Of a stretch of 64,000 bases of DNA, positions 10,230-22,279 are shown piece by piece. The position numbers were made by a program, and so were the translations under genes. How positions within the stretch are numbered: position 1 is the stretch's first letter; every line of letters begins with the position of its first letter. The DNA comes from Inia geoffrensis (lineage: Eukaryota > Chordata > Mammalia > Artiodactyla > Iniidae). The notes beneath the pieces are model-generated. The model worked only from the letters and a program-made list of their open reading frames with translations. It was not told the origin of the DNA and did not search any database. The stretch is taken from contig CM070911.1 of assembly GCA_036417435.1 (NCBI GenBank), forward strand, positions 4,154,001 through 4,218,000, given 5' to 3'.

Positions 10230-11330
10230 GAAACACAGTTGATATATATTTTCTTAATATTAACCTTGTATAATATGAGCTTTCAAAATTTGATCATTAG
10301 TTCTATAGATTTTTGCAGATTCCATAGCTTTTTCCATCTAAACAATCACATTGTCTGTGAGTAAATAGAGTTTACCCTCCTTCTATCTAACTTTATAAAT
10401 TGATATCTTTTTCTTACATTTTGAAGCTGACCAGGACCTCTTGTATGATGGTGTGTGGAAGGTATGGAAGAGAAAATACTTGCATTGTTCCAGATGTAAG
10501 GGAATCATTTCAATAATTACATAAAGTATAATGTTAGCTATAGGTTTTTTTGCAAAACTCCTTTATCACACTGAGGAATTTCCTCTCTATTCTTTGTTTT
10601 CTTAGACTTCTTTTTTAATAATGAATGAATGTTGAATTTTGTTTCATATTTTTATCTATGTTGAGATAATCATATTTTTTTTTCCTTTATGGAGATTTGC
10701 ATTGATTTACAAATATGCAACCAACATTGATTCCTATAATAAATAATTTTGTCTAAGATGTGTTATCTTTTTACTCTATTACTGGATTTGGTTTGCTCTT
10801 TTTAAAGGATTTTTTTGTGTATTTTCATAAAAAGAACATTGAGCTCTAGTTTTCCTTTAAGGCTTTTGACAGAGTTTGGTTCTGAGTTATAATGTTTTCT
10901 TAAAACACATAAAAAGTGCTGCATCTGTCTCTAATTTCTGATTTTGTATCAGAACTTCTTATTTCTTCCTTAACTGTTTGAAAGAATTTACTATAGAAAC
11001 TATCTATGTATTGAGTTTTTGAGTGCCTTGAATTGTTCTAATTTTGAGTTATATTTCTGTAATGGATGCAAGAGTATTCATATTTTTAGTTACTTCTTTT
11101 GTAAGTTTTAACAAATCATGCTTTTTAAGAAATGTGTTTTCCTACCTTTTTAGATTAATGTTATATATGTGTTTATGATATTCCCTTGTTATCCCTTAAA
11201 TCCTTTAGAAGCTTTAGTGCTATATCTTCTACTTATTTTTCTGAGGTTAATTTATGTTTTCTCTCTCTTTCTTTTAAATCTTGATTGAACTCTACTATTT
11301 TATTAATCCTTTCATGAAACAAACTCGTGA
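10230..11330 (-). mobile_element. Antisense old L1 fragment (ORF2 region)
   Basis: The stretch near 10335-10365 resembles the antisense of the reverse-transcriptase catalytic motif region, and 10560-11300 has the low-complexity T-rich wording of antisense ORF2 (for example near 11290-11330, AAACAAACTCGTGACTCTCTG). It is heavily diverged with no open frame. Its order relative to 9640-10225 is not that of one continuous antisense L1. Confidence 0.5.
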
Positions 11331-11334
11331 CTCT

Positions 11335-13570
11335 CTGCAGCCTAGTCATTTGCCTCCTTTACACCAAGAAACCCATAAAGACTTCTTCCCACCCTAAAAG
11401 TGTCTCTTCCTCTCCAATTTCCTTCTCATCACATTCCAGCCCCAGACTCTGCCTTATAAGTTCATTAAGGACATTCTGCTCTGCTTGGCCTCCTCCTCCT
11501 TATGCCATGATCAGATGCATACTTCCAGGCAAAAGGCCAGTGTACATTTAGGGCTTACCTTAAAGATCACATCCCTGTGCTGCTTGTTACTGAAAATCTA
11601 AAACCAGTTGCATCATATATATTTTCCCCAGTTTTATAGTTGTTCACCATGGGTGTAAGAGTTACTTCATGGTGGCTGGAGATAGAAGTGCCTTTTTCAT
11701 AACTGTGGGTAGTTTGTTTGCATTTATGGCTGTCTTTTATTATTTGTAGACATTCCATACATAAATATTTTATATTCTCTATGTTATGATTTCAACACCT
11801 GTAATCTCTGTGATCTAAAACTATTATCTGCTTATTATCAATTATTGTTTCTAGCTCCTTTGTGTGTTTGGAGATCTCTGATTATAACTTCATATTGATG
11901 GAGTGGAATCTCCAGAAATCCAAAGAGCTTAAGTTGAAAATATGTTCTTCCAAAAATAAATGTTTGTACCAGAATGTACTGCTCACCTGGTTCACTTTAA
12001 CCCACTTCTAGGGTCCCAAACTCAATGTAAGAATCACAAATTTCAGCATGTCTATCTACTGGCTCAATATTCTGGTAAAAACCTGAGCTCTGATACTGGT
12101 ATTTGTCTTCAGCATACCTTGTTCCCCATTTTGCTCCATGCTTCTCCTTAGAGAGGGTCTAATTTACCCTAGGTTCGTTTTTTTCCCAGGACCATGGGAA
12201 ACCTTTGGAATTATTCCTTTTTTCCTTCAAGCTCAATAATCTATTTAAAAGCATGTTTGATACAAGGTCTAGTTGTTTTGTACTTGGAGGACACATCATA
12301 GTTCATTGACCATAATGCGTCCAGAGACAAAAAAAAAGTCTTTGCAGGCTAGTCCTCAGCTAATGCAAGAACAATTATCATGAGACACAAACTTTGGGTA
12401 ACTTGCTCATATTCATATTGCTAGAAAGTACTGTGGTTTGATTAAGATAATCTGACTCCAGATCCTATCATTGAATGACTTCATTGGGAGGCTCTGTGTA
12501 AACGTCATGTTCTGTTAATATCTATTGAGTTAACAAACAAAATGATGGATGAATGGATGCATGTTTGCCTATATGCATATATGTCATCATTGAAATAACC
12601 ATGAGTGCACATAGAAAGAGATCAGTTCTTTTTAATAAACTCCTCCACAAGTCACAGGATTAGTAAAGTTGGCAAAATACCATTTCCCATTTCACCTGGA
12701 AGCATGCTTAATTTTGTGACTACTAAATATTGTTCTAGATCAGGAAAGTTTATAACAAAATAAGTACACCCTTGACACTGAACAGACCCTGAAGTCAAGC
12801 TGTGGTGCTGATGCAGGGGTATATGCCATCATTACATAGTTTATGTTATGAACACATCCCCAATTACTCTTCCATTATATTTTCTACTCAATTTACTTTC
12901 CTTACCTTCTCCCCACCCCCTTTTATAAGTGCCCCTCTGTGTCTCCTCATTACCTCTGCATACATGAAACACTCCCTTCTTTTGTATGTGGTTTCCATTT
13001 TGTGGTGTCTTCCGACTCTGGTGAGAGTCAAGGCAAAGATAGCAGGGTGACAAGTGTATAAAATCACCGCTGAGAGTTTAATAGTTTCAGGTGTCCTGTC
13101 AGCAAATGTGGCAGAAGTAAAAGGAAAGAGTGTCCATGGAAAGTGTAGTATGACAGCCTCCGTGGCACTCAGTAGGCCACACGGGAAAGAGGCAATAGGG
13201 AGGGGTGGTGGCCTAGAGCAGGGGGGACTTGGATACTTGCCCCCTCTCAGGTGTCAACCACATGTGTGTAATTGGGTAAGCAGCTTCTCTCTCTTTAAGA
13301 ACTTGGTTTAAAACTAAGAAGAGTAGGAGCCCTATGGTTCTATAAACATTAATCATTTCTTCTCCTCACAGAAATCATTTTTGAAATATTTTTTTTTCCT
13401 ACAAAACAAATACCATTATTAAGTAAATTATTCTGTGCTATTTTTTGTCTTTTCAAGTGTTAGTGTTGCTATAGTAAATTAATATAATTATGTCAAAACT
13501 GCTTAAATTCTCATGTCATTTTTGCATCAGTGCTAAGAGCTCAATGACCCAAATAGGAACTGTGTAAATT
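11335..13570. other. Unannotated stretch
   Basis: No gene is recognised. Part of 12390-12530 reads like a worn antisense MIR, but this is weak. 12800-13310 has overlapping short frames on both strands that look like chance. Confidence 0.4.
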
Positions 13571-13585
13571 CCAGCTTTAAATACT

Positions 13586-13593
<8 letters not shown>

Positions 13594-13617
<24 letters not shown>

Positions 13618-13808
13618 CAGTATGCGGGCCTCTCACTGCTGTGGCTGCCCTCGTTGCGGAGCACAGGCTCTGGATGTGCAGGCTCAGCGGCCATGGCCCA
13701 CGGGCCTAGCCGCTCCGTGGCATGTGGGATCCTCCCGGACCAGGGCACGAACCAGTGTCCCCAGAACTGGCAGGTGGACTCTCAACCACTGCACCACCAG
13801 GGAAGCCC
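13594..13808 (-). mobile_element. CHR-type tRNA-derived SINE
   Basis: The minus strand starts AGGGCTTCCCTGGTGGTGCA and runs through the tRNA-like head into the CHR body and an A-tail (T's at 13591-13617). The target-site duplication TAAATACTCCATTTTT is present at 13578-13593 and 13809-13824. It differs slightly from the other copies (for example GGCTGCCCTCGTTG at 13640-13655). Confidence 0.92.
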
Positions 13809-14104
13809 TAAATACTCCATTTTTATGACTAAATATAACCCAGCATCCTCAGCAGCTGTTGCATCTCTACCCATTGTACAGTTTTCAAAGTGCTTTCATG
13901 AGCATTCACTAAAGTTTTTGTGTTTTTCTTTGTTTTTGTTTTTTTTTTTAATAATCCCTTTCTAATTTAAGTGAAGTCCATATTATTGCCATGGTTCAAT
14001 TCTTTTTAATAAAGTGCCTTACTGAAAGTATCATTCTTAGCTAACTGACAAACCTAAAACTAGAAACCAGATGTTCATTGACAATTAGGAAGAAATAATG
14101 TTTC

Positions 14105-14335
14105 TAAATCACTACTTATTGAATCTCTACTAAGTACTAGGCTCTGTACTAAGGGTTTTCAGGCTTTATTCAATTTATTACTAAAAATAGTAAGGTAAGT
14201 GATATTATTGCAATATTATAGGTGAAGAAATTGAAGTTTAGAAAGGTTAACTAGCTGGTCCAATGGCAGAGCAAGTATTTGAAGCCAAATGGTTTTGATT
14301 ATAAAACCCATTCTCCTTCCATTTTGTCAAGCTGT
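14105..14335 (-). mobile_element. MIR SINE, antisense
   Basis: The order of motifs is that of a MIR read backwards: a 'tactaagtactaggctctgt' type end (14128-14148), the central 'gaagaaattgaagtttagaaaggttaac' block (14224-14252), and the tRNA-side 'agcaagtatttgaagccaaa' block (14270-14290). A second MIR-like antisense piece may continue at 14345-14560. Confidence 0.7.
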
Positions 14336-15090
14336 CTCTAATCCAACAGTACTTCCATTGATTAAATACCTTCTCTTGTGTCAGGTTTTATCTTCTTCTT
14401 TGCCAGGCACTTTCACATGCAAATAGGAATCTCATTTAACCCCAGGGAAATACTGTGCAAATTGCTTTTTTATAATAATTTACAGATAGGAAAACTGCAG
14501 CTCCATGAGGAAGAAACAGTTTCCCAAAAAACCACATGACTGTTATGTAGCAAAATTCAGATACTACAACTGATTAATGAACCTATGAGGCTGCATCACA
14601 CATTTTCTGGTTTTGTCTATTCATTAATGTGATCCTCTTATTCTATTGTCAGAGTCCTTAGCATGAGGATAATTTCATACAGCATAGTGGTGAATTCATC
14701 ATAGATGCTCAGTAAGATGTTCAGTCTAATGATTGAAAATAGGAAATGCATGGGACCAAGAAACCCCTTTCCAAAAGTATTCAAGAAAAGGACTGTGTAC
14801 AAGATATCTCCTGCCTTACAGACACTTGCTGTGCAGCCCCAGGAGGCTGACCACATGGACACCATAAATCAGCTCTCTTGCAGCCCCTGGCTTTGCTTTG
14901 TTCAGCCCAGGCCCAACCTGCTCTTTCCTTTTCCAACTGCCATGAGCATGAATTTTGAGTTAGACACACCTCATTCTCTTGCCTAAGATCAATGTTTATG
15001 GGCCAACCATGTGCCAGGCAGCATGCTGGTTCCATTGCTGTGAAATCAGTGAATCATAGTCCCTGCTCTCCATAAGCGTGGGATCAAGCC

Positions 15091-15402
15091 CAGCACTGTC
15101 CAATAGACCTGGAAAGCAAGCCATACATACAATTTTAAATGTATATACTAGTACCTACAATAAAAATTAAAAAGCATGTCCAATAATCTTAACAGTGCAT
15201 TTTATGAAACCCAACAGATCCCAAATATCACTTCAATGTGATATCAATATGAAAGTTATCAGAGATATTTTACCTCATTTTTTCATACAAAGCCTTTACA
15301 ATGTGATGTGTATTTTATACTTACAGCACATCTCCATTTGAATCATCCACACTGAAGTGCTCCATGTGGTTTATGGCCACCATATGGGAGAGCCCAGGTG
15401 TA
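15091..15402. mobile_element. Nonautonomous DNA transposon with GCACTGTCCAATAG terminus
   Basis: The left end CAGCACTGTCCAATAGACCT and the right-end wording GGCCACCATATGGGAGAGCC are diverged inverted terminal repeats of a well-known mammalian MER-type element that begins 'CAGTGCTGTCCAATAG'. I recognise the pattern but am not sure of the family name (hAT-like). Confidence 0.6.
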
Positions 15403-15974
15403 GTAGGAGAGGAAAAATGTATAAGCAAATAAGTATAATACTGTCACCTTGTGCTGAGATAATGTGTGTCTCTGTGCTGTGCACCAGCTCTTATTTAGCT
15501 GGCAAAGAAGAGTACAATATCAGCATAAAGGGGAACTTCCTTTGATCATATACAATTAATATTTGTAGTGATGCAGCGGGGTGGGGGACAAACTTACAAT
15601 TAGAGGGAAAGCCTTAGCAATATAAGAAGACTGAGAAACATGCTCAAAATTCTCTAGAGCTGTCTTCATTTGGAACAAGCAGCATGTGGTTGGCTGGCTT
15701 CAAATCCTGCTCTACTTTCCATGTTGTTAAGCTCTCTAGTAAAGCCATAAACACATTCTACAAATTGTTTAAAAAAGATAATTGATGGAGAAGACTACTC
15801 GCAGAGTCAGAGTTTAATTTTGCTGAAATTGGGCTGTGTTAGGAATGAACATGTTTAAGGACTTACATCTCAAGAGAAATCAGAATTGAATATGGCCCAT
15901 TGACCATAGACACAGTGAAAATCCCAGTGGAGATGTAATTGTGTGTGTGTCTTTACTAAGATTGCTGGAGTTGC

Positions 15975-16012
15975 TTCTTAAAATTATTTATTTATTTATT
16001 CGTTTATTTTTA
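15975..16012. repeat. Simple repeat (TTTA)n
   Basis: Imperfect TTTA repeats, ATTATTTATTTATTTATTCG and following bases. Confidence 0.7.
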
Positions 16013-16225
16013 GCACTTTGATGTGAAGTTTCATGGGTGCTGAGTGACGGTATACCAACAGCAACATAAACCCTGTTATTTTTACTGTGTATTTTCACAT
16101 AACAAGAACATCTTCAGTAAAGCCAACTGTGCTAGAGCAGAAACACCTGCATTTCAAGCATAATGGTAAAAATGCACTCAGTTTTACGCGTAGGTCCAAA
16201 ACATGTTTCAGACAGGAGGACGCAG

Positions 16226-16440
16226 TTCAGCTAAACTTGACCTGGGATCAAATTCTAGCTCTACTGATTTCTACCTAAGCGGTGTAGACACATTTCCTCA
16301 CCATCTTGAGCCTCAGCTTTCTCATGTGTAAACATTTTCCTTGCAGGGTAGTGCTTCCTTTACAGAATAACAGTGAGAACTAAATAAATGTCTGTGGGGC
16401 TCGTGACCCTATGTAAATACTTTAGAAATGTGAGTTCTCC
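16226..16440 (+). mobile_element. MIR SINE, sense
   Basis: Shows the MIR order: GATCAAATTCTAGCTCTACT (16247-16266), the core 'cctcaccatcttgagcctcagctttctcat' (16295-16325) and a 3' end near 16380-16435. Confidence 0.7.
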
Positions 16441-16650
16441 TCTGAGCCTTACAGGAGAATAGGACACGTAACGCCTCTGTCACTCACCCGCCACATTGGC
16501 AGAAGCCATGCCTTATGAATCTTCTTGTGGAAACTTTAGATCAACGAGGAAGTTAGGTCTAGTTTATAGCTTTGTGGAGTCAGAATATACTCCCCTCTGA
16601 CATGTTGCTTCACACACTCATCTGGATTTGACTCTCTGTGAGTACGCCAG

Positions 16651-16679
16651 AAAACAAACAAACAAACAAACAAAAAAAC
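16651..16679. repeat. Simple repeat (AAAC)n
   Basis: About six tandem AAAC/CAAA units. Confidence 0.8.
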
Positions 16680-17240
16680 ACAACTTCTCTAGATGGATTG
16701 CACACCAGTGGCCTGCAGAAATATGTTTTAATAACCCTCATGTGTTGACTTAGAATGGAAGGACACAGTAACAGATACTGTTGTTCTTCTGCAAATAGCA
16801 CATGCTGGGCATTCAGGGAGATCCTGTTTTTTGTTTTTTTGTTTTTATTTCATTGAGTCAAATTTCTTTATAATTAACTTCAATTTCTAATTCATCTCCA
16901 GTAAATCAGGCAGCTCAAAACTCAAAACAGTGATGGAGAAAAACATAGAAGGTGACCAACAACAGGTACATCAGTGCTCCCTGCCCTTGTCCAAGGTGAA
17001 GACACTCAAATGGCTCTAGCCTTTCCTCTAGAGAACAGGGCACTCTCTGAGGGGACCTCCAAAGCAGGAGAGCCTTGGAAACCACAGGGACATTCTGCTG
17101 GCCAGAGACCAAGAAGGCTACCCCATAAAACACTCTTTGTTGTACCACCTTTACTCAACTACAGATCTATAGCCTATTGGGGGTGACCCTTAGACATCGC
17201 CAACACAAATACAACACGATTGGAAAAGCAAGGGTCCCCT

Positions 17241-17437
17241 TGGGACTTTCCTGGTAGTCCAGTAGGTAAGACTCCACACTCCCAACGTAGGGGGCCCAGT
17301 TTGATCCCTGGTTGGGGAGCTAGATCCTACATGCATGAGGCAGCTAAGAAGTCTGCATGCCATAACTAAAGATCATGCGTGCCTCAACTAAGACCTGGTA
17401 CAGCCAAAATAAATACATTTTTTTTTTTTTTAAAGAG
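17241..17437 (+). mobile_element. CHR-1-type tRNA-derived SINE, older variant
   Basis: Begins TGGGACTTTCCTGGTAGTCC, has a box B-like GTTTGATCC at 17301-17309 and the 'gcatgccataactaaagatc' body, and ends with a TAAATA(CA) T-run. The target-site duplication AGCAAGGGTCCCCT flanks it at 17227-17240 and 17438-17451. More diverged than the copies at 31451 and 52064. Confidence 0.9.
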
Positions 17438-17451
17438 AGCAAGGGTCCCCT

Positions 17452-18840
17452 CACCATCTCTTTTCCATCAGGTTCTCTTCTGGAGGCCTATTTTGAACAT
17501 TTTGCCTGTCTGAGTTCAGACTTAATCATCGTCTTCTACTGTAATCATCCCTGATGTGGCTGGGAGGTGTTTATAAGATTCACCTTCTCACTCTTGAAAT
17601 CTTTAGGAAGCTCCTAAGGATAGCTTGTTTCTGGGCTGGGAGAGGTGCATGCTCTTGACCACACGCCCTTGCTCTGAGCTCCACTGGCACCAGCAGTTGG
17701 CAGGTTAGCTGCTCGGGGACCCCAGGAGCGGGGGACACAGAGAGCTCTCTGGGTTCCAGCCCCTTGTTGCATGTATGGCAGACTCTGTCAGAACCTACTG
17801 GTTCCTGGCTCATGGAGGACAAAAAACTACAAAACATCAACTTAACCTTTGCTGTCGCTAGAAGGGGCTCCTTGACTAGGAGAGAGGACTCCTCTTCCCT
17901 GTAACAGACGCTGCATGGTGGCCCCTCTGCTGCCATCCCAGTGGCCTCTGCTGGAGAATCCACACTCCCAGTGACACCCAGATGGGGGGTTGACAGGCCG
18001 CCTTTCCAGGCTTTCTCCTGACATAGCCTCGCTACGATTCTTAAAGTGCTCTGAGAGGTTTGGGCTTGCCTTTGTCTGCAGAGACTCTAAGCCCCTCATT
18101 TAATTAGTTTATTTAAATTCTGAACTTCTCTAGGTTATCCAAAGAGGTAGAAATGACAGTGGAAAATTAATCCAACTAAAGAGGTAAACATAGGGAAAGG
18201 TTGAGTTTCTCTATTGGAGTATTAATGTTCACAAAACCCACATTCCAATTATCCATAAAATGATTTTAATTTTTTAAAGTTTATGTCAGGTTTGGTATTC
18301 AAAGCAGACAATGGTTCTGTGGAAGAAAAAAAAAAAAAAAAGTAACACAGCTATAGAAATTAGTATAGGCCCCTAGACACAGGGTCTTTCAAAGAAATTA
18401 GGCCAGACTAAAACAAACTCAAGCTAAGGAAAGGTAAGAGATAAGCATGGCTTTGAATATGCCTCTCTGCCAGCCAGCACAATAAAAATTCCTGCTAAGA
18501 GTCACTGCCAGCAGATGCCACCTTGCTTTGTCCTGGTTGTTTGGTTTATATTTTCTTGTTTCTCTGCTGCAATTACCTGTAGCATTTTTTTTTTTTTAAG
18601 TTTTCAGTAAACTTGTTAAAAAGAAAACCCTCTGAGAACTGGCAGTGGTAGGGAGAGACACATATTCTAAGAGTTGATCTTCCTCCCACTTTAATTCTCA
18701 GACCTCCTATGTCACTGGCATGGGAAGATTTCACATGTGAACTCAGAAACATGTGGATGTCATTTGATGCTTCTGAACTGCCTGGCCTGCCCTGGTCACT
18801 CCCTGCACCCAGAAGTCTCTCCCTCCTCTGCACAGGCCTT
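17452..18840. other. Unannotated stretch
   Basis: No gene recognised. A 127-codon frame (17963-17580, minus) has two CxxC-like pairs but no match that I know. An A-run (18326-18342) and a T-run (18587-18597) are present. Confidence 0.4.
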
Positions 18841-18848
18841 AGAGACAC

Positions 18849-19020
18849 CTAGAGGGTTGGGATAGGGAGGGTGGGAGGGAGGGAGACACAAGAGGGGAGA
18901 GATATGGGAACATATGTATATGTATAACTGATTCACTTTATTATAAAGCAGAAACTAACACACAATTGTAAAGCAATTATACTCCAATAAAGATGTAAAA
19001 AAACACAAAAAACAAAAACA
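18849..19020 (+). mobile_element. Short L1 3' end, sense
   Basis: The GGGA-rich tract (18862-18892), 'acatatgtatatgtataactgattcacttt' (18910-18940) and 'tacaattgtaaagcaattatactccaataaa' (18960-18992) form the end of a cetacean/artiodactyl L1 3' UTR, with A-rich tail to 19020. Duplicated AGAGACAC (18841-18848 and 19021-19028) fits a target-site duplication of a strongly 5'-truncated insertion. Confidence 0.8.
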
Positions 19021-19144
19021 AGAGACACTGATCAGACTCACAAATATTATGCACAACCTCGACATTGCAAGAGTTTATATGTTTCACTTTACCTAAGCCT
19101 GGAGAAGCTGGATACTAACGCCTTGTAAGCGTAGCTCCCAGCAT

Positions 19145-20580
19145 TTACAAATATCTTTCACATCTCATTGCATAGTCTAATTCTGAGAGGTAGGCAAGAG
19201 CAGAACTTTCCACCAAATTGTATGGCTTAAATAATGCCCACATGATTTTCTCCCACATTTATGATGAGGACACAGGGCTGAGAGAGGCTCCTCATCTCTG
19301 CCCCAGCTGGTGTCAGTTGGGCAGCTGGAAGGCCTACCAACTTCCATGCCCTTGACTATACTCCCCAGGCAGGGGCGCACCCTCCACAGCTTTGAAGAGC
19401 AGAGGGAGTGATAGGCAGCCATCCTGGCCAATGCCATCCACCAGAGTAGCGTTAATATGCCCGTTTCATTGATAAGGAAATCCAGATGTAGTGCAGGGGA
19501 GGACCGCTCCAGCGCCTCAGGGTTAAGAAAGATTAGCCCTGAGACCTGTTTGCTTCAAAGATTTCTGCCCTTTTCTTTCATTCCCCTTGTTTGCTTTTGT
19601 TGGTGTGGAAGCTGGCAAGTAGTCCAGCTAGGATGTAAACTCTGGCTATTCTGACACTGAACCCAAATGTAGACTCAAGGTCTAGACATTCTTCTTTATT
19701 TTGCCATTACAGGAGGTAGAGGGATTGATCAAAAGCCTAATAGTTCTGTTTTTCATCATACACCCTCTGTCTTGTACCCCTTCCTGCAGAGGCTGTGTCC
19801 CCCCCAGGACAGCATACAGTCCTGGACTCACCACATGGCTCCATCCATTTCGTGGCTCTTTGGCTTTACAGTTTTGGGTAGGTGGGTTGCCTATTGCCTA
19901 AGCCTTAGTTCTTTCATAGATAGAAAGGAACAACCATAAGGTTTGTCCCATACGTCTGTGGGGCATGGGGAACCTCCCTGGGGGTGCCCAGGTGAGCCCT
20001 CAGGGAGGCTGTACTCCAGCACAGGGGCTTCTAGATTCAGCACATGCCTGCACCTTGACCTGTGGAAGCAGGAGAGACACCTGCCTTCAAGACACCATTC
20101 AAACCAAGACCATGAGGACATCAGCAGTGATCTTAATGAGTGAGAGAGGAAGTCTGTTGACAATCTGGGAGCGTTCAAGCTGGCTAGATTCTTATGGGGC
20201 TTTGTAAGAGAGAAGCTCCCCTACCAAAATGGAGACTGACTGCCCCACCTGCCACGTGGGTTGTGGGTACATAGTCAGGTTCAATTTAATTTAAAAGAAA
20301 CATAACAGTGCATCCTTTCCTTTAGAATTATGTTTTGCAATAAGAATCATGCAGTGGAGTCCTCCATGGTTCTCCACTAAAATTACAAAATATTGCATCC
20401 CACTGAAAAGGAAACTTCCTTTGAAGCTAACTGGCAGAGTCATAACCCTCATGCCTTACATGTGTGGCTCCCTTAGTTTACTTGAGATCATTCCTTCACA
20501 TTTTTGTCAATACCCAGGCCCATTCTGTCCTTCTAGGCACACGTCAACCAACCTTTCAATATACCTTGCGTCTCTATGGG
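19145..20580. other. Unannotated stretch
   Basis: No gene recognised. Overlapping short frames on both strands near 19890-20210 reflect locally higher GC content, not a known protein. Confidence 0.4.
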
Positions 20581-20587
20581 GCTGGCA

Positions 20588-20722
20588 AACACTGGATGCT
20601 CTACTTACATTGTCTCATTTCATCTTTGTAACATCTCTGCAAAGGAGACCCTACGCTCGTACTGTAGAAACCAGATGAGGATATCGAGGATAACTTCAGT
20701 GAAGTGGCTCACCCCAAATAAG
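20588..20722 (-). mobile_element. MIR-like fragment, antisense
   Basis: Reads 'acattgtctcatttcatctttgtaacatc' then 'aaaccagatgaggatatcgaggataac', the antisense MIR core. Short and diverged. Confidence 0.5.
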
Positions 20723-20889
20723 GTATATTTATTTATTTTTATTTATTTTTACATTTTTTGGTCAAAGCCAAATAAGGTTTGTTGTAGGTTTCATTAATAA
20801 CATGACAGCTTTGAATTTGTTGTCAGCTCTGAATTATGAGCCTGATTTATAAATTATAATATGGATATCAGTTTATTAATTCATCTTTT

Positions 20890-21455
20890 GTTAACCTTTA
20901 TTAATTGAAGTATAGTTAATTTACAGTGTTGTGTTACTTTCAGGTACATAGCAAAGTGCCTCAGTTACACACACACATATATATATATATATATACATAC
21001 ATGTATATATATATTCATGTATGCATATACATATATATACATACATGAATATATATACATAATATATATATATATATATATATATTATTTTTCAGATTCT
21101 TTTCCATTATAGGTTATTACAATGTATTGAGTATAGTTCCCTGTGCTATACAGTAGGTCTTTGTCGTTTGTCTATTTTATATACAGTAGTCTGTATATCC
21201 CCAATTCCAAATTTACCCCCCCCTTTCCCCTTTGGTAACCATAAATTTTGTTTTCTATGTCTGTGAATCTATTTCTGTTTTGTAAATAAATTTGTTTGTA
21301 TCATTATTTTTTAGATTCCACATATAACAGATATATGATATTTGTCTTCCTCTGTCTAATTTACTTTACTTAATATGATAATCTCTAGATCCACCCATGT
21401 TGCTGCAAATGACATTATTTCATTCTCTTTAATGGCTGAGAGATTTTCCCACCAA
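20890..21455 (-). mobile_element. L1 3' end, antisense, with internal AT microsatellite
   Basis: Antisense of an artiodactyl-type L1 3' UTR: TTGAAGTATAGTTAATTTAC (20906-20925), GTTCCCTGTGCTATACAGTA (21136-21155) and 'gattccacatataa' (21314-21327). The (CA)n/(TA)n block at 20968-21086 expands a short AT/CA stretch normal for this position. Confidence 0.85.
20968..21086. repeat. Compound (CA)n/(TA)n microsatellite with inverted repeat
   Basis: Alternating purine-pyrimidine tract of about 119 bases. An inverted repeat is present inside it: 21007-21023 pairs with 21040-21056 around a 16-base centre. Confidence 0.88.
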
Positions 21456-21894
21456 ATTGATTCAGATAACATTGTGTCAAGGAAGGTTCAGGAGACCCAA
21501 CAGTACCAGAGACGCTATGGAACAGGATGGCCATCTTGAAAACTGGATCATTCAGGGTCAGATTTCCTCCAAGTGTTTTATTTTGCCCACAAACTTAACA
21601 GCGAGGCAGGGCTCAACTATGCCCTAACACCAGACGTCAACTACCATGGGGCGTAGAAGCGATCTTTGGGTTTGGACAAACAAATCTATGGCTTTAGCTT
21701 GAGACCAGAGGGCAGTGGAGGAGTGTCTGTGAGATACAACACAGATGCCCAAGGTTCAGTGGGGCCATAGGAGGGGCACAGACACAGAGGGTTATGAATA
21801 ATATGAACAGGTTTGAAGACTGAAGGGAAAGAGCCATGGGGAGGGGATGGGGGGAGGGAAAAGACCAAAGGAGGCTGAGAGAGACAGAGAGAGT

Positions 21895-22272
21895 ATATTA
21901 TTTCACTAAGGCTGCCATAATGAAGTATGACAGACTGGGTGGCTTAACCAATAGAAGTTTATTTTCTAACAGTACTGGGGGCTAGAAGTCTGAGATCAAG
22001 TTGTTGGCAGGGTCGATTTCTCCTGAGGCCTCTATCCTTGGCATGTGGATGGCTGTCTCCCTGTGTCCTCACATCTTTTGTGCATGTCTGTGTCCTAACC
22101 TCCTCCTCTTATAAGGACACAGTCAGGTTGGATTGGAACAAACTCTGATGACCTCATTTTAACTTAATTACCTCTTTAAAGACCTTATTTCCAAATCAGG
22201 TCGAATTCTGAGGCACTGGGGGTCAGAATTACAACATATGAATTTTGTGGGAACACTATGAAATCCATAACA
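21895..22272 (-). mobile_element. MLT1-like (ERVL-MaLR) solo LTR, antisense
   Basis: Matches the antisense of a mammalian MaLR LTR: 'gctgccataatgaagtatgacagactgggtgg' (21911-21942), 'tccttataaggacac' type text (22106-22122), 'gacctcattttaacttaattacctctttaaagacc' (22150-22184). Related LTRs are at 37780 and 53295 on the plus strand. No retroviral coding sequence accompanies it. Confidence 0.8.
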
Positions 22273-22279
22273 GAAAGAG

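Noticed and set aside
17580..17963. 127-codon minus-strand frame with CxxC-like pairs (CSVC, CHTC)
   Set aside because: No neighbouring exon-like signals or family resemblance; two Cys pairs can arise by chance in a GC-rich stretch.
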